Positions 45,123-54,536 of a DNA stretch of 64,000 nt are shown here, in pieces. The notes beneath the pieces are model-generated. The model saw only the letters and a program-made list of their open reading frames with translations, searched no databases and was not told the origin of the DNA. Each line of letters begins with the position of its first letter. The first letter of the stretch is position 1. Both the position numbers and the translations under genes were made by a program. Origin of the DNA: Burkholderia pyrrocinia (GTDB lineage: Bacteria; Pseudomonadota; Gammaproteobacteria; Burkholderiales; Burkholderiaceae); NCBI RefSeq assembly GCF_003330765.1, contig NZ_CP024902.1:3348001-3412000 (forward strand), in the 5' to 3' direction.

Positions 45123-46961
45123 ATGCCCGCGCTCCACCCCGACCCCGCTGCCGCCCGCACCACGCGCCTGATCGCGGATCGCGCGCTCGCCGCCGTATTC
45201 CAGCCGATCGTCGACCTCGGGTCGGGGACGGTCGTCGGTTACGAGGGCCTGATACGCGGCCCGCGCGGCACCGACCTCGAGCCGCCCGCCGCGCTGTTCG
45301 CGCAGGCCGCGCGCGAAGGCGCGACCATCGCGCTCGAACAGGCCGCCGCGCTCACCTGCCTCGACGCGTTCGCGGCGCTCGGCTGCGACGGCAAGCTGTT
45401 CCTCAATTTCAGCGCGGGCGCGATCCTGCAACTCGCGCGCGAACGCGAGCGCGCACGCCTGCTGCTCGGCCGCGCGCGGGTCGGCGCCGAGCGCATCGTG
45501 ATCGAGCTGACCGAGCAGAACGCGATGCCGGACATCGCACACATCGGGCCGGCGATCGCGTCGCTGCGCGACGCCGGCGTCCAGTTCGCGCTCGACGACT
45601 ACGGCACCGCGAACGCGAGCATGAACCTGTGGCTGCGCCTGCAGCCGGACGTCGTGAAGATCGACCGCTTCTTCATCCACGACATCGCGCGCGACCCACT
45701 CAAGTTCGAGGCCGTGAAGGCAATGCAGCACTTCGCGCAGGCGAGCGGCGCGCAACTGATCGCGGAAGGCATCGAGAACGAATGCGACCTGCTCGTCGTG
45801 CGCGACATGGGCATCTGCTACGTGCAGGGCTTCCTGCTCGGCCGGCCGAACGCGCAGCCGTCGCGGGTCGTCGCGCCGGCCGCGCGCGACGCGATCCGTG
45901 CGCCACACATCGCGGTGTTTCCCGGTGCGACCCGCACCGTGCGGCCGGCCGGCACGATCGCCGCGAAAATGCTCGTCCCCGCGCCGGCGCTGCCGCGCGA
46001 CGCGACCAGCAACGATGTGCTCGACCTGTTCAACCGGATGCCCGACCTGCACGCGGTCGCGCTCGTCGAGCGCGGGCGGCCCGTCGCGCTCGTGAATCGC
46101 CGCGGCTTCATCGACCGCTTCGCGCTGCCGTACCACCGCGAGGTGTTCGGGAAGAAGCCGTGCCTGCAGTTCGCGAACGACGCGCCGCTGATGATCGACA
46201 ACGCGACGACGGTCGAGCAGCTCGCGATGCTGCTCGCGAGCCACGACCAGCGCTATCTCGCGGACGGCTTCGTGATCACCGAACACGGCCGCTATGTCGG
46301 GCTCGGCACCGGCGAGAGCCTCGTGCGCGCGGTGACCGAGATGCGCATCGAGGCCGCGCGTTACGCGAATCCGCTGACGTTCCTGCCCGGCAACATCCCG
46401 ATCAGCGCGCACATCGACCGCCTGCTCCAGCGCGATGCCGGCTTTCATGCGTGCTACGTCGACCTGAACCAGTTCAAGCCGTTCAACGACCAGTACGGCT
46501 ACTGGCAGGGCGACGAGGTGCTGAAGTTCGCCGCGACGGTGCTGGCCGGCGTGTGCGATCCTCAGCGCGACTTTCTCGGGCACGTCGGCGGCGACGATTT
46601 CCTCGTGCTGTTCCAGCGCGACGACTGGCGCGAACGCGCCGCCGACGCGATCGCGCGCTTCAACGACGGCGCGCAGCGCTTCTACACGCAGGCCGACCGG
46701 CAGGCAGGCGGGCTGCGCGGCGAGGATCGGCGCGGCAACCCGGCGTTCTTCGGCTTCGTGACGATGGCGATCGGCGTGGTGGGCGTGCCGGCCGGCGCGC
46801 ACGGCGCGCAGCGCTACGGCAGCGACGAGATCGCGTCGGTTGCGGCGCTCGCGAAGCGGCGCGCGAAACAGCAGCCGGACGGGCTCGCGGTCGTCGATCT
46901 CGACGCGGGCCGCGCCGCGCTGCGCAATCGCGGCGAACCGCCGGCCGAGGCGGTGCGCTGA
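45123..46961 (+). CDS. EAL-CBS-GGDEF c-di-GMP signalling protein
   Basis: 612 residues. An EAL domain at about 15-260 has variant but usable motifs: YEGLIR (EGL for EAL), LNFS, ELTE, DDYGTANASM, KID, AEGIE and QGFLLGRP. A CBS-pair-like sensor follows (VALVERGRPVALVNRRGF, then DGFVITEHGRYVGLGT). The C-terminal GGDEF domain carries GGDDF. This is a known domain order in which both activities may coexist. No membrane segments, so cytosolic. The start is uncertain: ATG 45123 fits the domain, ATG 45024 would add 33 residues. Confidence 0.85.
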   Translation: MPALHPDPAAARTTRLIADRALAAVFQPIVDLGSGTVVGYEGLIRGPRGTDLEPPAALFAQAAREGATIALEQAAALTCLDAFAALGCDGKLFLNFSAGAILQLARERERARLLLGRARVGAERIVIELTEQNAMPDIAHIGPAIASLRDAGVQFALDDYGTANASMNLWLRLQPDVVKIDRFFIHDIARDPLKFEAVKAMQHFAQASGAQLIAEGIENECDLLVVRDMGICYVQGFLLGRPNAQPSRVVAPAARDAIRAPHIAVFPGATRTVRPAGTIAAKMLVPAPALPRDATSNDVLDLFNRMPDLHAVALVERGRPVALVNRRGFIDRFALPYHREVFGKKPCLQFANDAPLMIDNATTVEQLAMLLASHDQRYLADGFVITEHGRYVGLGTGESLVRAVTEMRIEAARYANPLTFLPGNIPISAHIDRLLQRDAGFHACYVDLNQFKPFNDQYGYWQGDEVLKFAATVLAGVCDPQRDFLGHVGGDDFLVLFQRDDWRERAADAIARFNDGAQRFYTQADRQAGGLRGEDRRGNPAFFGFVTMAIGVVGVPAGAHGAQRYGSDEIASVAALAKRRAKQQPDGLAVVDLDAGRAALRNRGEPPAEAVR

Positions 46962-47202
46962 ACGGCCGGCGAGCGTCGTTCGCAGAGCGCGAAGCACGAA
47001 GCCGGCCCACCTCCCGTCCGCGGAACCCGCACGTCCACCTTGCCTTTTTCGCGTTTTGTTTAGTATTTTTAGTAACGGCGTTTTCGCAGATTAGCGCTTA
47101 AAAAACCGTTATTTGCGGGTATTCCCCGGCCATCCGGCCCGAATTCCGCAATACGTTTTACTATACAATCGCTTTCACCCTAAACAAACCAGACCCCGAA
47201 CG

Positions 47203-48222
47203 ATGGGCACCACCATTCGCGATGTGGCGCGGGCGGCAGAGGTCTCGATCGGCACCGTTTCCCGCGCGCTGAAAAACCAGCCGGGCCTGTCCGAAGCAAC
47301 GCGTGCGCGCATCGTCGAGATCGCGCAGCAGCTCGGCTACGATCCCGCGCAGCTGCGGCCGCGCATCCGCCGGCTCACCTTCCTGCTGCACCGCCAGCAC
47401 AACCGCTTTCCCGCCAGCCCGTTCTTCTCGCACGTGCTGCACGGCGTCGAGGACGCATGCCGCGAGCGCGGCATCGTGCCGACGCTGCTCACGGTCGGCC
47501 CGAACGACGACGTGCTGCGCCAGATGCGCCCGCACGCGCCCGACGCAATCGCGGTCGCCGGCTTCATCGAGCCCGAGACGATCGAGGCGCTCGCCGCGAC
47601 CAGCCGGCCGCTCGTGCTGATCGACCTGTGGGCGCCCGGGCTGCGCTCGGTCAACATCGACAACGCGACGGGCGCGGCGCTCGCGATGCGCCATCTGCTC
47701 GCCACCGGCCGCTCGCGCATCGCGTTCATCGGCGGCTCGCCCGCGCACTACAGCATCGCGCAGCGCGCAATCGGCTACCGGCGCGCGTTCTTCGAGGCCG
47801 GGCGGCTGTTCGATCCCGCGTACGAAGTGACGATCGACGCGGGGCTCGACCCCGACACGGGCGCCACGCGTGCGATGGCGCAACTGCTCGACGCGCCGGG
47901 CCCGCGCCCCGACGCCGTATTCGCGTACAACGATGCGGCCGCGCTGGCCGCGCAGCGCGTGTGCACCGCGCGCGGCCTGCGCATTCCGGACGACATCGCG
48001 ATCGTCGGCTTCGACAACATCCCGGCCGCCGCGCACGCGAGCCCGCCGCTCACGACGCTCTCGGTCGACAAGGAAGCGCTCGGCCGTCGCGGCGTCGAGC
48101 TGCTGCTCGCCGATTCGCCCGAGCGCACCGAGATTTCCCTGCCCGTCGAGCTGATCGTGCGGGCCAGCAGCCAGCCCGCCGGCTCCCCGGCATTCGATAC
48201 CGCCACGGTCACCGAATCATGA
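47203..48222 (+). CDS. LacI-family transcriptional regulator
   Basis: 339 residues. The N-terminal helix-turn-helix TIRDVARAAEVSIGTVSRAL is followed by the hinge and a periplasmic-binding-like sugar domain (IAFIGGSPAHYS, VFAYNDAAALAA, DDIAIVGFDNIP). First gene of a three-gene operon with the epimerase and kinase, and probably its local repressor. A TATACA -10-like box is at 47162. The next start overlaps its stop (ATGA). Confidence 0.92.
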   Translation: MGTTIRDVARAAEVSIGTVSRALKNQPGLSEATRARIVEIAQQLGYDPAQLRPRIRRLTFLLHRQHNRFPASPFFSHVLHGVEDACRERGIVPTLLTVGPNDDVLRQMRPHAPDAIAVAGFIEPETIEALAATSRPLVLIDLWAPGLRSVNIDNATGAALAMRHLLATGRSRIAFIGGSPAHYSIAQRAIGYRRAFFEAGRLFDPAYEVTIDAGLDPDTGATRAMAQLLDAPGPRPDAVFAYNDAAALAAQRVCTARGLRIPDDIAIVGFDNIPAAAHASPPLTTLSVDKEALGRRGVELLLADSPERTEISLPVELIVRASSQPAGSPAFDTATVTES

Positions 48223-49499
48223 ACATGCCCCCGGTCCAACCCTGCACGGCCGCGCCGGCCGCCCACGCGCAAACAGCGCCGTTCGTCGCGAGTTTCCGCG
48301 ATCCGTCGTTCCTGCTGTCGCACATCGAGGACACGCTGCGCTTCTACGCGACGAACGCATTCGACCCGACCGGCGGCTTCTACCACTACTTCCGCGATGA
48401 CGGCAGCATCTACAACCGCACGTCGCGCCACCTCGTCAGCAGCTGCCGCTTCGTCTTCAACTACGCGATGGCGTACCGGCATTTCGGCGATCCGCGCCAC
48501 CTCGACTCCGCGCGCCACGGGCTGCGCTTCCTGCGCGACGCGCACTGGGACGACGAGCTGCAGGGCTACGACTGGGAACTCGACTGGCGCGACGGCGCGA
48601 AGCGCGCGACGCTCGACGGCACGCGCCACTGCTACGGGCTCGCGTTCGTGCTGCTCGCCGCCGCGCATGCGACGATGGCCGGCATCGACGAGGCGCGCCC
48701 GCTGATCGCGGCGACCTACGAACTGGCCGAGCACCGCTTCTGGGATGCGGCCGCGGGCCTGTATGCGGACGACGCGACGGCGAACTGGATCGTATCGTCG
48801 TACCGCGGCCAGAACGCGAACATGCATATGACGGAGGCGCTGCTCGCGGCCTACGAGGCGACCGGCCACCTCACGTACCTCGATCGCGCGGAAAAGCTCG
48901 CGACCCACATCACGCAGCGCCAGGCCGCGCTGTCGGGTGGACTCGTGTGGGAGCACTACCATGCTGACTGGTCGGCCGACTGGGACTACAACAAGGAAGA
49001 CAGTTCGAACATCTTCCGTCCGTGGGGCTTCCAGCCCGGGCACCAGACCGAATGGGCGAAGCTGCTGCTGATCCTCGAGCGGCACCGCCCGCTCGACTGG
49101 CTCGTGCCGCGCGCGGCCGAACTGTTCGACGCGGCGCTCACGCACGCATGGGACGCCGATCACGGCGGCCTGTGCTACGGCTTCGGCCCCGACTTCACGA
49201 TCTGCGACCACAACAAGTATTTCTGGGTGCAGGCGGAAACCTTCGCGGCGGCCGCGATGCTCGGCGCGCGCACCGGCAGCGAGCGCTTCTGGGACTGGTA
49301 CGACGAGATCTGGCGCTATAGCTGGGCGCACTTTGTCGATCACCGCTACGGCGCGTGGTACCGGATCCTCACCTGCGACAACCGCAAGTACAGCGACGAG
49401 AAAAGCCCGGCCGGCAAGACCGACTATCACACGATGGGCGCGTGCTACGACGTGCTCGCGACCCTCGCGCGCACGGCCCGCAGCGAGCCGACGCAATGA
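48219..49499 (+). CDS. AGE-family sugar epimerase/isomerase
   Basis: 426-residue (alpha/alpha)6-barrel enzyme of the N-acylglucosamine 2-epimerase/mannose isomerase family. Conserved blocks: GGFYHYFRDDGSIYN, RHLVSSCRFVFNYA, RGQNANMHMTEALLAAYEAT, EHYHADWSADWDYNKED, FQPGHQTEWAKLL and YFWVQAETFAAAAML, including the catalytic histidines. The sequence is closer to mannose/aldose isomerases than to renin-binding protein. Another ATG lies 6 bases downstream. Confidence 0.9.
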   Translation: MNMPPVQPCTAAPAAHAQTAPFVASFRDPSFLLSHIEDTLRFYATNAFDPTGGFYHYFRDDGSIYNRTSRHLVSSCRFVFNYAMAYRHFGDPRHLDSARHGLRFLRDAHWDDELQGYDWELDWRDGAKRATLDGTRHCYGLAFVLLAAAHATMAGIDEARPLIAATYELAEHRFWDAAAGLYADDATANWIVSSYRGQNANMHMTEALLAAYEATGHLTYLDRAEKLATHITQRQAALSGGLVWEHYHADWSADWDYNKEDSSNIFRPWGFQPGHQTEWAKLLLILERHRPLDWLVPRAAELFDAALTHAWDADHGGLCYGFGPDFTICDHNKYFWVQAETFAAAAMLGARTGSERFWDWYDEIWRYSWAHFVDHRYGAWYRILTCDNRKYSDEKSPAGKTDYHTMGACYDVLATLARTARSEPTQ

Positions 49500-50404
49500 G
49501 CGGCGGCATGTTTCCGGCTTTCGTATCGGCGGGCGACATCCTGACCGACATGGTGCGCGCGGGCGATGCGCAGTGGACGTCGGTGCCGGGCGGCGCCGGC
49601 TGGAACGTCGCGCGCGCGGTCGCGCGGCTTGGCGTGCCGAGCGCACTCGCGGGCTCGATCGGCGAGGACTGCTTCTCCGACGAGCTGTGGCGCACGAGCG
49701 ACGCAGCCGGGCTCGACCTGCGCTTCCTGCAGCGCGTCGCACGGCCGCCGCTGCTCGCGATCGTCCACGAGACCCGCCCGCCCGCGTACTTCTTCATCGG
49801 CGAAGCAAGCGCCGATCTCGCGTTCGATCCCGCGCGGCTGCCGGCCGGCTGGGCCGACCACGTGAAATGGGCGCATTTCGGCTGCATCAGCCTCGTGCGC
49901 GAACCGCTCGCGGGCACGCTGGCCGCGCTCGCGGCCGACCTGCACGCGCGCGGCGTGAAGATCAGCTTCGACCCGAACGTCCGGAACCTGATGACGGCCG
50001 CGTACCGGCCGACGCTGGAGAAGATGGCCGGCCTAGCCGACCTGATCAAGGTGTCCGACGAGGACCTGCGGCACCTGTTCGGCGGCGACGGCCCCGACGC
50101 GATCGCGGCGGCGCGCGCGCTGAACCCGCGCGCGGCCGTGCTCGTCACGCGCGGCGCGCAGGCGGCGACGCTCTACGCGGACGGCGACGTGCACGAAGCC
50201 GCCCCGCCGCGCGTCGAGGTGGCGGACACCGTCGGCGCGGGCGACGCGTCGATCGGCGGCATGCTGTTCAGCCTGATGGCCGCGCCGCAGCGATCGTGGC
50301 GCGAGCATCTCGTGTTCGCGCTGGCGGCGGGCGCGGCCGCATGCCGGCACACGGGCGCGCACGCGCCGACGCTCGACGAGGTCGCCGCGCTGATCGAACG
50401 CTGA
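49496..50404 (+). CDS. PfkB-family carbohydrate kinase (fructokinase-like)
   Basis: 302 residues. SAGDILTDMV at the start, the sugar site GGAGWNVARAVARLG, SFDPNVRNLM, and the PfkB signature VEVADTVGAGDASIGGMLFSL with the catalytic aspartate. Coupled to the epimerase by ATGA. Context suggests phosphorylation of the keto-sugar made by the epimerase (inference). The stop lies in the first of four 11-bp tandem repeats. Confidence 0.9.
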   Translation: MSGGMFPAFVSAGDILTDMVRAGDAQWTSVPGGAGWNVARAVARLGVPSALAGSIGEDCFSDELWRTSDAAGLDLRFLQRVARPPLLAIVHETRPPAYFFIGEASADLAFDPARLPAGWADHVKWAHFGCISLVREPLAGTLAALAADLHARGVKISFDPNVRNLMTAAYRPTLEKMAGLADLIKVSDEDLRHLFGGDGPDAIAAARALNPRAAVLVTRGAQAATLYADGDVHEAAPPRVEVADTVGAGDASIGGMLFSLMAAPQRSWREHLVFALAAGAAACRHTGAHAPTLDEVAALIER

Positions 50405-50433
50405 TCGAACGCTGATCGAACGCTGATCGAACG
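50390..50433 (+). repeat. 11-bp tandem repeat, four copies, at the end of the kinase gene
   Basis: Four perfect copies of CTGATCGAACG, the first encoding the kinase C-terminus, followed by a diverged fifth. The kinase stop codon comes right at the start of copy 2, so copy-number change would not alter the protein. Confidence 0.85.
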
Positions 50434-50524
50434 CTGACCGGGCGTCGTTCGGTCACCGATAAGCCGCGCTGTACATGCTGCGCCGCAGTGCTACGATGAA
50501 GTGTCCTTTTGCGGGAGAGGCACG

Positions 50525-50746
50525 ATGGACACCAACACGTTCACGAAAGGCATCTACACGGCCAAGGCACATACCCAGCATGCGGGCAACGGGCAGTTCC
50601 AGGGTTACGTGATCCTCGCACGGGACGACGGGGACGGCACCGAGAACATGCGCTACGACGTCCACTCGACGAGCCCCAGCGAGGAGGAAGCGTTCGACGA
50701 GGCGAAGGCGCTCGCGCACCGGATCCTCGGCGAGATCGAGCTGTAA
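50525..50746 (+). CDS. Hypothetical small acidic protein
   Basis: 73 residues, not recognised. Two predicted beta-strands (GYVILARDD, MRYDVHSTSP) are followed by an acidic helix (EEEAFDEAKALAHRIL). GGGAGAGG precedes the ATG, so it is probably real. The layout is like the small protein at 59128, but similarity is weak. Confidence 0.65.
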   Translation: MDTNTFTKGIYTAKAHTQHAGNGQFQGYVILARDDGDGTENMRYDVHSTSPSEEEAFDEAKALAHRILGEIEL

Positions 50747-50771
50747 CGCGCGCCGCCCTTTCCGGCGCGGC

Positions 50772-50966
50772 TCAGAGCAACCGCGCCACCATCGATACCA
50801 GCATCGTCAGCACCAGCGTCGACATGAACGGGAACGGGTAGCGCCGCCCGCCGAGCGTCAGCGTGACGTCGCCCGGCATTCGCCCGATGCCGAGCTTGCC
50901 GAGCCACGGCCAGCAGCGCGTCAGGATCATCACCGCGACGAACGACGCCATCAGCCAGCGCAGCAT
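50772..50966 (-). CDS. DUF2905 membrane protein
   Basis: 64 residues with two hydrophobic helices flanking the family motif LGIGRMPGDVTL and RYPFPF. The ATG at 50966 starts 1 base after the methyltransferase stop and gives the usual DUF2905 N-terminus; 50978 would overlap that gene. Function unknown. Confidence 0.85.
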   Translation of the reverse strand: MLRWLMASFVAVMILTRCWPWLGKLGIGRMPGDVTLTLGGRRYPFPFMSTLVLTMLVSMVARLL

Positions 50967-50967
50967 G

Positions 50968-52164
50968 TCAGAGCGCATGCGAGCGGTCGCCGCGCGCGAA
51001 CGCGTCGAGCGTGCCGTCGATCCCGCGCGAGAACGCGATCACCTTGAACAGCTCGCCCATCTCGGCTTCCGAGATCAGCTTCTGCACCGCGTTCGCGGCC
51101 GGCAGGAACTGCCTGATGTCGGACGGATCGATCGCGGCCAGCGCGTCGGTGATGCCCGCGTTCAGCAGGAAGCGCGCCTGCGACGTGTAGCCGAGCAGGT
51201 CGGCGCCGGCGGCGATGGCCGCGTCGTAGATGCCGGTGAATTCGACGTGCGCGGTGATGTCCTGCAGGCCCGGGTACAGGAACGGGTCGTCGTGCGCGTG
51301 GTGGCGGTAGTGGCACATCAGCGTGCCGCGGTCGCGCTGCGGATGGTAGTACTCGTGCGCGGGAAAGCCGTAGTCGACCAGCAGCACCGCGCCGCGCGCG
51401 AGCATCGTGCAGACGGTGCGCGTGAACGCCAGCGCGGCCTCGTGCGTCTCGGTCACGTAGCCGTCGGCGGCCTCGGCGTCGAGCCCCGCGAGTACCGGAG
51501 GCAGACTGGCGGGCGCCGCCGGCCGATCGTCGAACACGAACGCGTGCCGCGCGTCGAGCGCGACGCCGCGCTCGTGCCAGGCGCCGTCCGCCTTTGCGAA
51601 CAGCCGCACCGGCATCGCATCGAGCACCTCGTTGCCGACCACGACGCCGTCGAACCGCTCCGGCAGCGCGTCGAGCCAGCGCACCTTCCCGGCGAGCGCC
51701 GGCGCGGCGGCCGCGATCGTATCGCGCTGCCGCTCGCGCAGCTCGCCGGACAGGTCGACGATCAGGTATTCGTCGAGTCCGGCGCCCAGCGCGTCGAGCG
51801 CCGCGAGCAGCCCGGCCGCGAGCTTGCCCGTGCCGGCGCCGAATTCCATCACGCGACGCGTGCCGCTCGCCGCGAGGGCTTCCGCCACCGGTTGCGCGAG
51901 CGTCTGCGCGAACAGCGGCGACAGCTCGGGCGCGGTGACGAAGTCGCTGCCGTCGTCGGCGCGGCGCCCGAACTTGCGCGCGCCGCCGCTGTAATAGCCA
52001 AGGCCCGGCGCATACAGCGCGCGCTCCATGAAGCGGTCGAACGGCAGCCAGCCGCCGGCCGCGGCGATCTCGTCGCGCAGTTGCGCGGCGAGGGTTTCGG
52101 ACTGCGCAAGCGCGTCAGGGCCGGGAGCAGGTAAACTAGCGGGTTCGTGAGCTTTCGGGTTCAT
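50968..52164 (-). CDS. MidA/NDUFAF7-type SAM-dependent methyltransferase
   Basis: 398 residues. FDRFMERALYAPGLGYYSGG, DFVTAPELSPLFAQTLA, the SAM-binding motif MEFGAGTGKLA, GNEVLDAMPV and LLVDYGFPAHEYYHPQR define this family, whose mitochondrial member methylates an arginine in a complex I subunit. The bacterial substrate is not known. Divergent from the SDR gene, with starts 13 bases apart. Confidence 0.9.
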   Translation of the reverse strand: MNPKAHEPASLPAPGPDALAQSETLAAQLRDEIAAAGGWLPFDRFMERALYAPGLGYYSGGARKFGRRADDGSDFVTAPELSPLFAQTLAQPVAEALAASGTRRVMEFGAGTGKLAAGLLAALDALGAGLDEYLIVDLSGELRERQRDTIAAAAPALAGKVRWLDALPERFDGVVVGNEVLDAMPVRLFAKADGAWHERGVALDARHAFVFDDRPAAPASLPPVLAGLDAEAADGYVTETHEAALAFTRTVCTMLARGAVLLVDYGFPAHEYYHPQRDRGTLMCHYRHHAHDDPFLYPGLQDITAHVEFTGIYDAAIAAGADLLGYTSQARFLLNAGITDALAAIDPSDIRQFLPAANAVQKLISEAEMGELFKVIAFSRGIDGTLDAFARGDRSHAL

Positions 52165-52177
52165 CCCGGCATTGTAA

Positions 52178-52927
52178 ATGACCGTTTCAGCCGATACGTC
52201 GACGTCGCCCGCGCACGTGGTGCTCGTCGCGGGCGCCCTGGGCAGCGCGGCCGACGCCGCGTCGATCGGCCGTGCGCTCGCGACGGGATTCGCGCGGCGC
52301 GGCTGGGACATCGCGTTGCAGCGCGGCCACGGCGCGCCGCGCGCGGCCGCCGACGCGCTGGTCGCCGAAGTCGCGGCGCTCGGCCGCCGCGCGGCCGTGC
52401 TCGACGCCGATCTGGCCCTGGAAACCGACGCGGCCGCACTGGTGGCCGCGTGCGGCGCGGCGCTCGGCCGGCCCGCGTGCGTGGTGTTCGTGAGCGCCAG
52501 CGCGGGCACCGATGACGCGCACACGGTGGACGGCGCGTCGCTCGCCGGCGCACTCGCGCGCAACGTGACGGCGCCGCTCGCGCTGGCCCGCGCGCTCGCC
52601 GATGCGACGCCCGACGCCGCGCGCGATAACGAAGCGCTGCGCGCGTGCGCGATCCACGTGCTGGACCAGGCGCTGTTTCACCCGGCGCCGGCGCAGCTGT
52701 CGCACGCGCTGATGCAGGCCGCGCTGAACCGCGCGACGTCGGCGCTCGCACTGGCGCTGGCGCCGAAGGTGCGGGTCGCGGCGCTCGTGCGCGGCCACGC
52801 GCCGCACGCGGACGACATCGCGGCGGCCGCCTGCTATCTCGCGAGCGCGCCCGGCGTCACGGGCGCGACGCTGACCGTCGACGGCGGCGAGCACCTGGTG
52901 CCGCCCGCCGCCGGCCCGAATGAATGA
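52178..52927 (+). CDS. Degenerate short-chain dehydrogenase next to folB
   Basis: 249 residues with the SDR fold. It resembles pteridine-reductase/FolM-like SDRs (VLDQALFHPAPAQLSHALMQAAL aligns in part with LDQK...LSYTLSKAAL). The catalytic tyrosine and lysine are replaced by His176 and Gln180, and the N-terminal glycine motif is also altered. It may be inactive as a reductase or have a new role. It lies directly upstream of folB on the same strand. Confidence 0.8.
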   Translation: MTVSADTSTSPAHVVLVAGALGSAADAASIGRALATGFARRGWDIALQRGHGAPRAAADALVAEVAALGRRAAVLDADLALETDAAALVAACGAALGRPACVVFVSASAGTDDAHTVDGASLAGALARNVTAPLALARALADATPDAARDNEALRACAIHVLDQALFHPAPAQLSHALMQAALNRATSALALALAPKVRVAALVRGHAPHADDIAAAACYLASAPGVTGATLTVDGGEHLVPPAAGPNE

Positions 52928-53004
52928 ACCGCGCGGGCGCGCGGCCTGACCGCCGCCGCCCGCGCCGCTTTGCGTGCGCGCACGCCAATTTGACTGGGAC
53001 GACC

Positions 53005-53409
53005 ATGTTTTCCGCTCTCCTGCACCCCCGCCTCGCGGATTGCCGCAGGCTCTACCTGCGCGATTACGAAGTGCACATCAACATCGGTGCCTTCGAACAC
53101 GAGAAGCGCGGCGAGCAGCGCGTCGTCATCAACGTCGACCTGTTCGTGCCGCTCGCGCTGTCCACCCCCGTCGACGACCGGCTGCACGAAGTCGTCGACT
53201 ACGACCTGATGAAGCAGAGCGTCGCGCAATGCATGGCGCGCGGCCACATCCACCTGCAGGAAACGCTGTGCGACGCGATCGCCGCGCACCTGCTGGCGCA
53301 CGACGCCGTGCGCGCGGTACGCGTCTGTACCGAGAAACCGGACGCCTATCCGGACTGCGACGCCGTCGGCGTCGAAGTCTTTCGCATCAAGGACGAGGAG
53401 CGCGCATGA
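53005..53409 (+). CDS. folB: Dihydroneopterin aldolase (FolB-like)
   Basis: 134 residues. The motif set [29 protein letters not shown], split around the GAFEHEK core, then [11 protein letters not shown] and [12 protein letters not shown], is that of FolB, which makes 6-hydroxymethyl-dihydropterin in folate synthesis. The start at 53005 places the first strand properly. Overlaps ttcA by ATGA. Confidence 0.88.
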   Translation: MFSALLHPRLADCRRLYLRDYEVHINIGAFEHEKRGEQRVVINVDLFVPLALSTPVDDRLHEVVDYDLMKQSVAQCMARGHIHLQETLCDAIAAHLLAHDAVRAVRVCTEKPDAYPDCDAVGVEVFRIKDEERA

Positions 53410-54401
53410 ACGCCCCCCACATGAATGACACGGCGGCCGACGCCGCCCCCCTCGACGCGACCGCCGCCCCGGCCGGCCGCCAGGCGCTGACGCGCCGCGA
53501 GCAGAAGGAAGCGTACGAGAACAACAAGCTGTTCAAGCGGATCGTGCGCCAGGTCGGCCAGGCGATCGGCGATTACAACATGATCGAGCACGGCGACAAG
53601 GTGATGGTCTGCCTGTCCGGCGGCAAGGACAGCTACGCGATGCTCGACGTGCTGCTGCGCCTGCGCGAGCGCGCGCCGATCGACTTCGACATCGTCGCGG
53701 TGAACCTCGACCAGAAGCAGCCGGGCTTCCCCGAGCACGTGCTGCCCGAATACCTGAAGCAGGTCGGCGTGCCGTTCCATATCGAGAACCAGGACACCTA
53801 CAGCATCGTCAAGCGGCTCGTGCCCGAAGGCAAGACAACCTGCTCGCTGTGCTCGCGGCTGCGCCGCGGGATCCTGTACCGCGTGGCCGGCGAGCTCGGC
53901 GCGACCAAGATCGCGCTCGGCCACCACCGCGACGACATCGTGCAGACGCTGCTGCTCAACATGTTCTACGGCGGCAAGCTGAAGGGGATGCCGCCGAAGC
54001 TGCAGTCGGACGACGGCAAGAACATCGTGATCCGCCCGCTCGCGTACGTGAAGGAAACCGATCTCGAGAAATACGCGGAGCTGCGCGAATTCCCGATCAT
54101 CCCGTGCAACCTGTGCGGCAGCCAGCCGAACCTGAAGCGCGCGGAAATGAAGGCGTTGATCCGCGAATGGGACAAGCGCTTCCCGGGCCGCGTCGAGAAC
54201 ATGTTCAACGCACTCGCGAAGGTCGTGCCGTCGCACCTGATGGATGCGACGCTGTTCCCGTTCGCGTCGCTACGCGCGACAGGCGAAGCCGATCCGCACG
54301 GCGACATCGCGTTTGACGAAGAGCCGTGCGCGTCGGGCGACGACACCGCGGCACCGGGCGCCGCCAAACCGATCTCGATCGTCCAGTTCGACGACCTGTA
54401 A
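53406..54401 (+). CDS. ttcA: tRNA 2-thiocytidine biosynthesis protein TtcA
   Basis: 331-residue ATP-dependent enzyme that thiolates cytidine-32 in tRNA with an iron-sulfur cluster. PP-loop SGGKDS at residue 71, cluster cysteines in CSLC (146/149) and CNLC (234/237), and the block [19 protein letters not shown] all fit. The N-terminal 25 and C-terminal 30 residues are low complexity. Translation coupled to folB. Confidence 0.95.
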   Translation: MNAPHMNDTAADAAPLDATAAPAGRQALTRREQKEAYENNKLFKRIVRQVGQAIGDYNMIEHGDKVMVCLSGGKDSYAMLDVLLRLRERAPIDFDIVAVNLDQKQPGFPEHVLPEYLKQVGVPFHIENQDTYSIVKRLVPEGKTTCSLCSRLRRGILYRVAGELGATKIALGHHRDDIVQTLLLNMFYGGKLKGMPPKLQSDDGKNIVIRPLAYVKETDLEKYAELREFPIIPCNLCGSQPNLKRAEMKALIREWDKRFPGRVENMFNALAKVVPSHLMDATLFPFASLRATGEADPHGDIAFDEEPCASGDDTAAPGAAKPISIVQFDDL

Positions 54402-54442
54402 ACGGGGCCGGAACATCCGCCGGAACGGGGCGCAGGCCGCCC

Positions 54443-54480
54443 GTTCCGGGGCTGCCGCGCCCGCGCGGCAGCCCCGGAAC
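54443..54480. other. 17-bp perfect hairpin between ttcA and glmU
   Basis: GTTCCGGGGCTGCCGCG pairs perfectly with CGCGGCAGCCCCGGAAC across a 4-base loop. No T-run follows, so it is not a normal terminator. It ends 56 bases before the glmU start. Confidence 0.7.
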
Positions 54481-54536
54481 GGCGGGGGCCGCATGCTAAA
54501 ATGGTCAGCTTCGAACTCCTCTGACAAGCTGACGCC

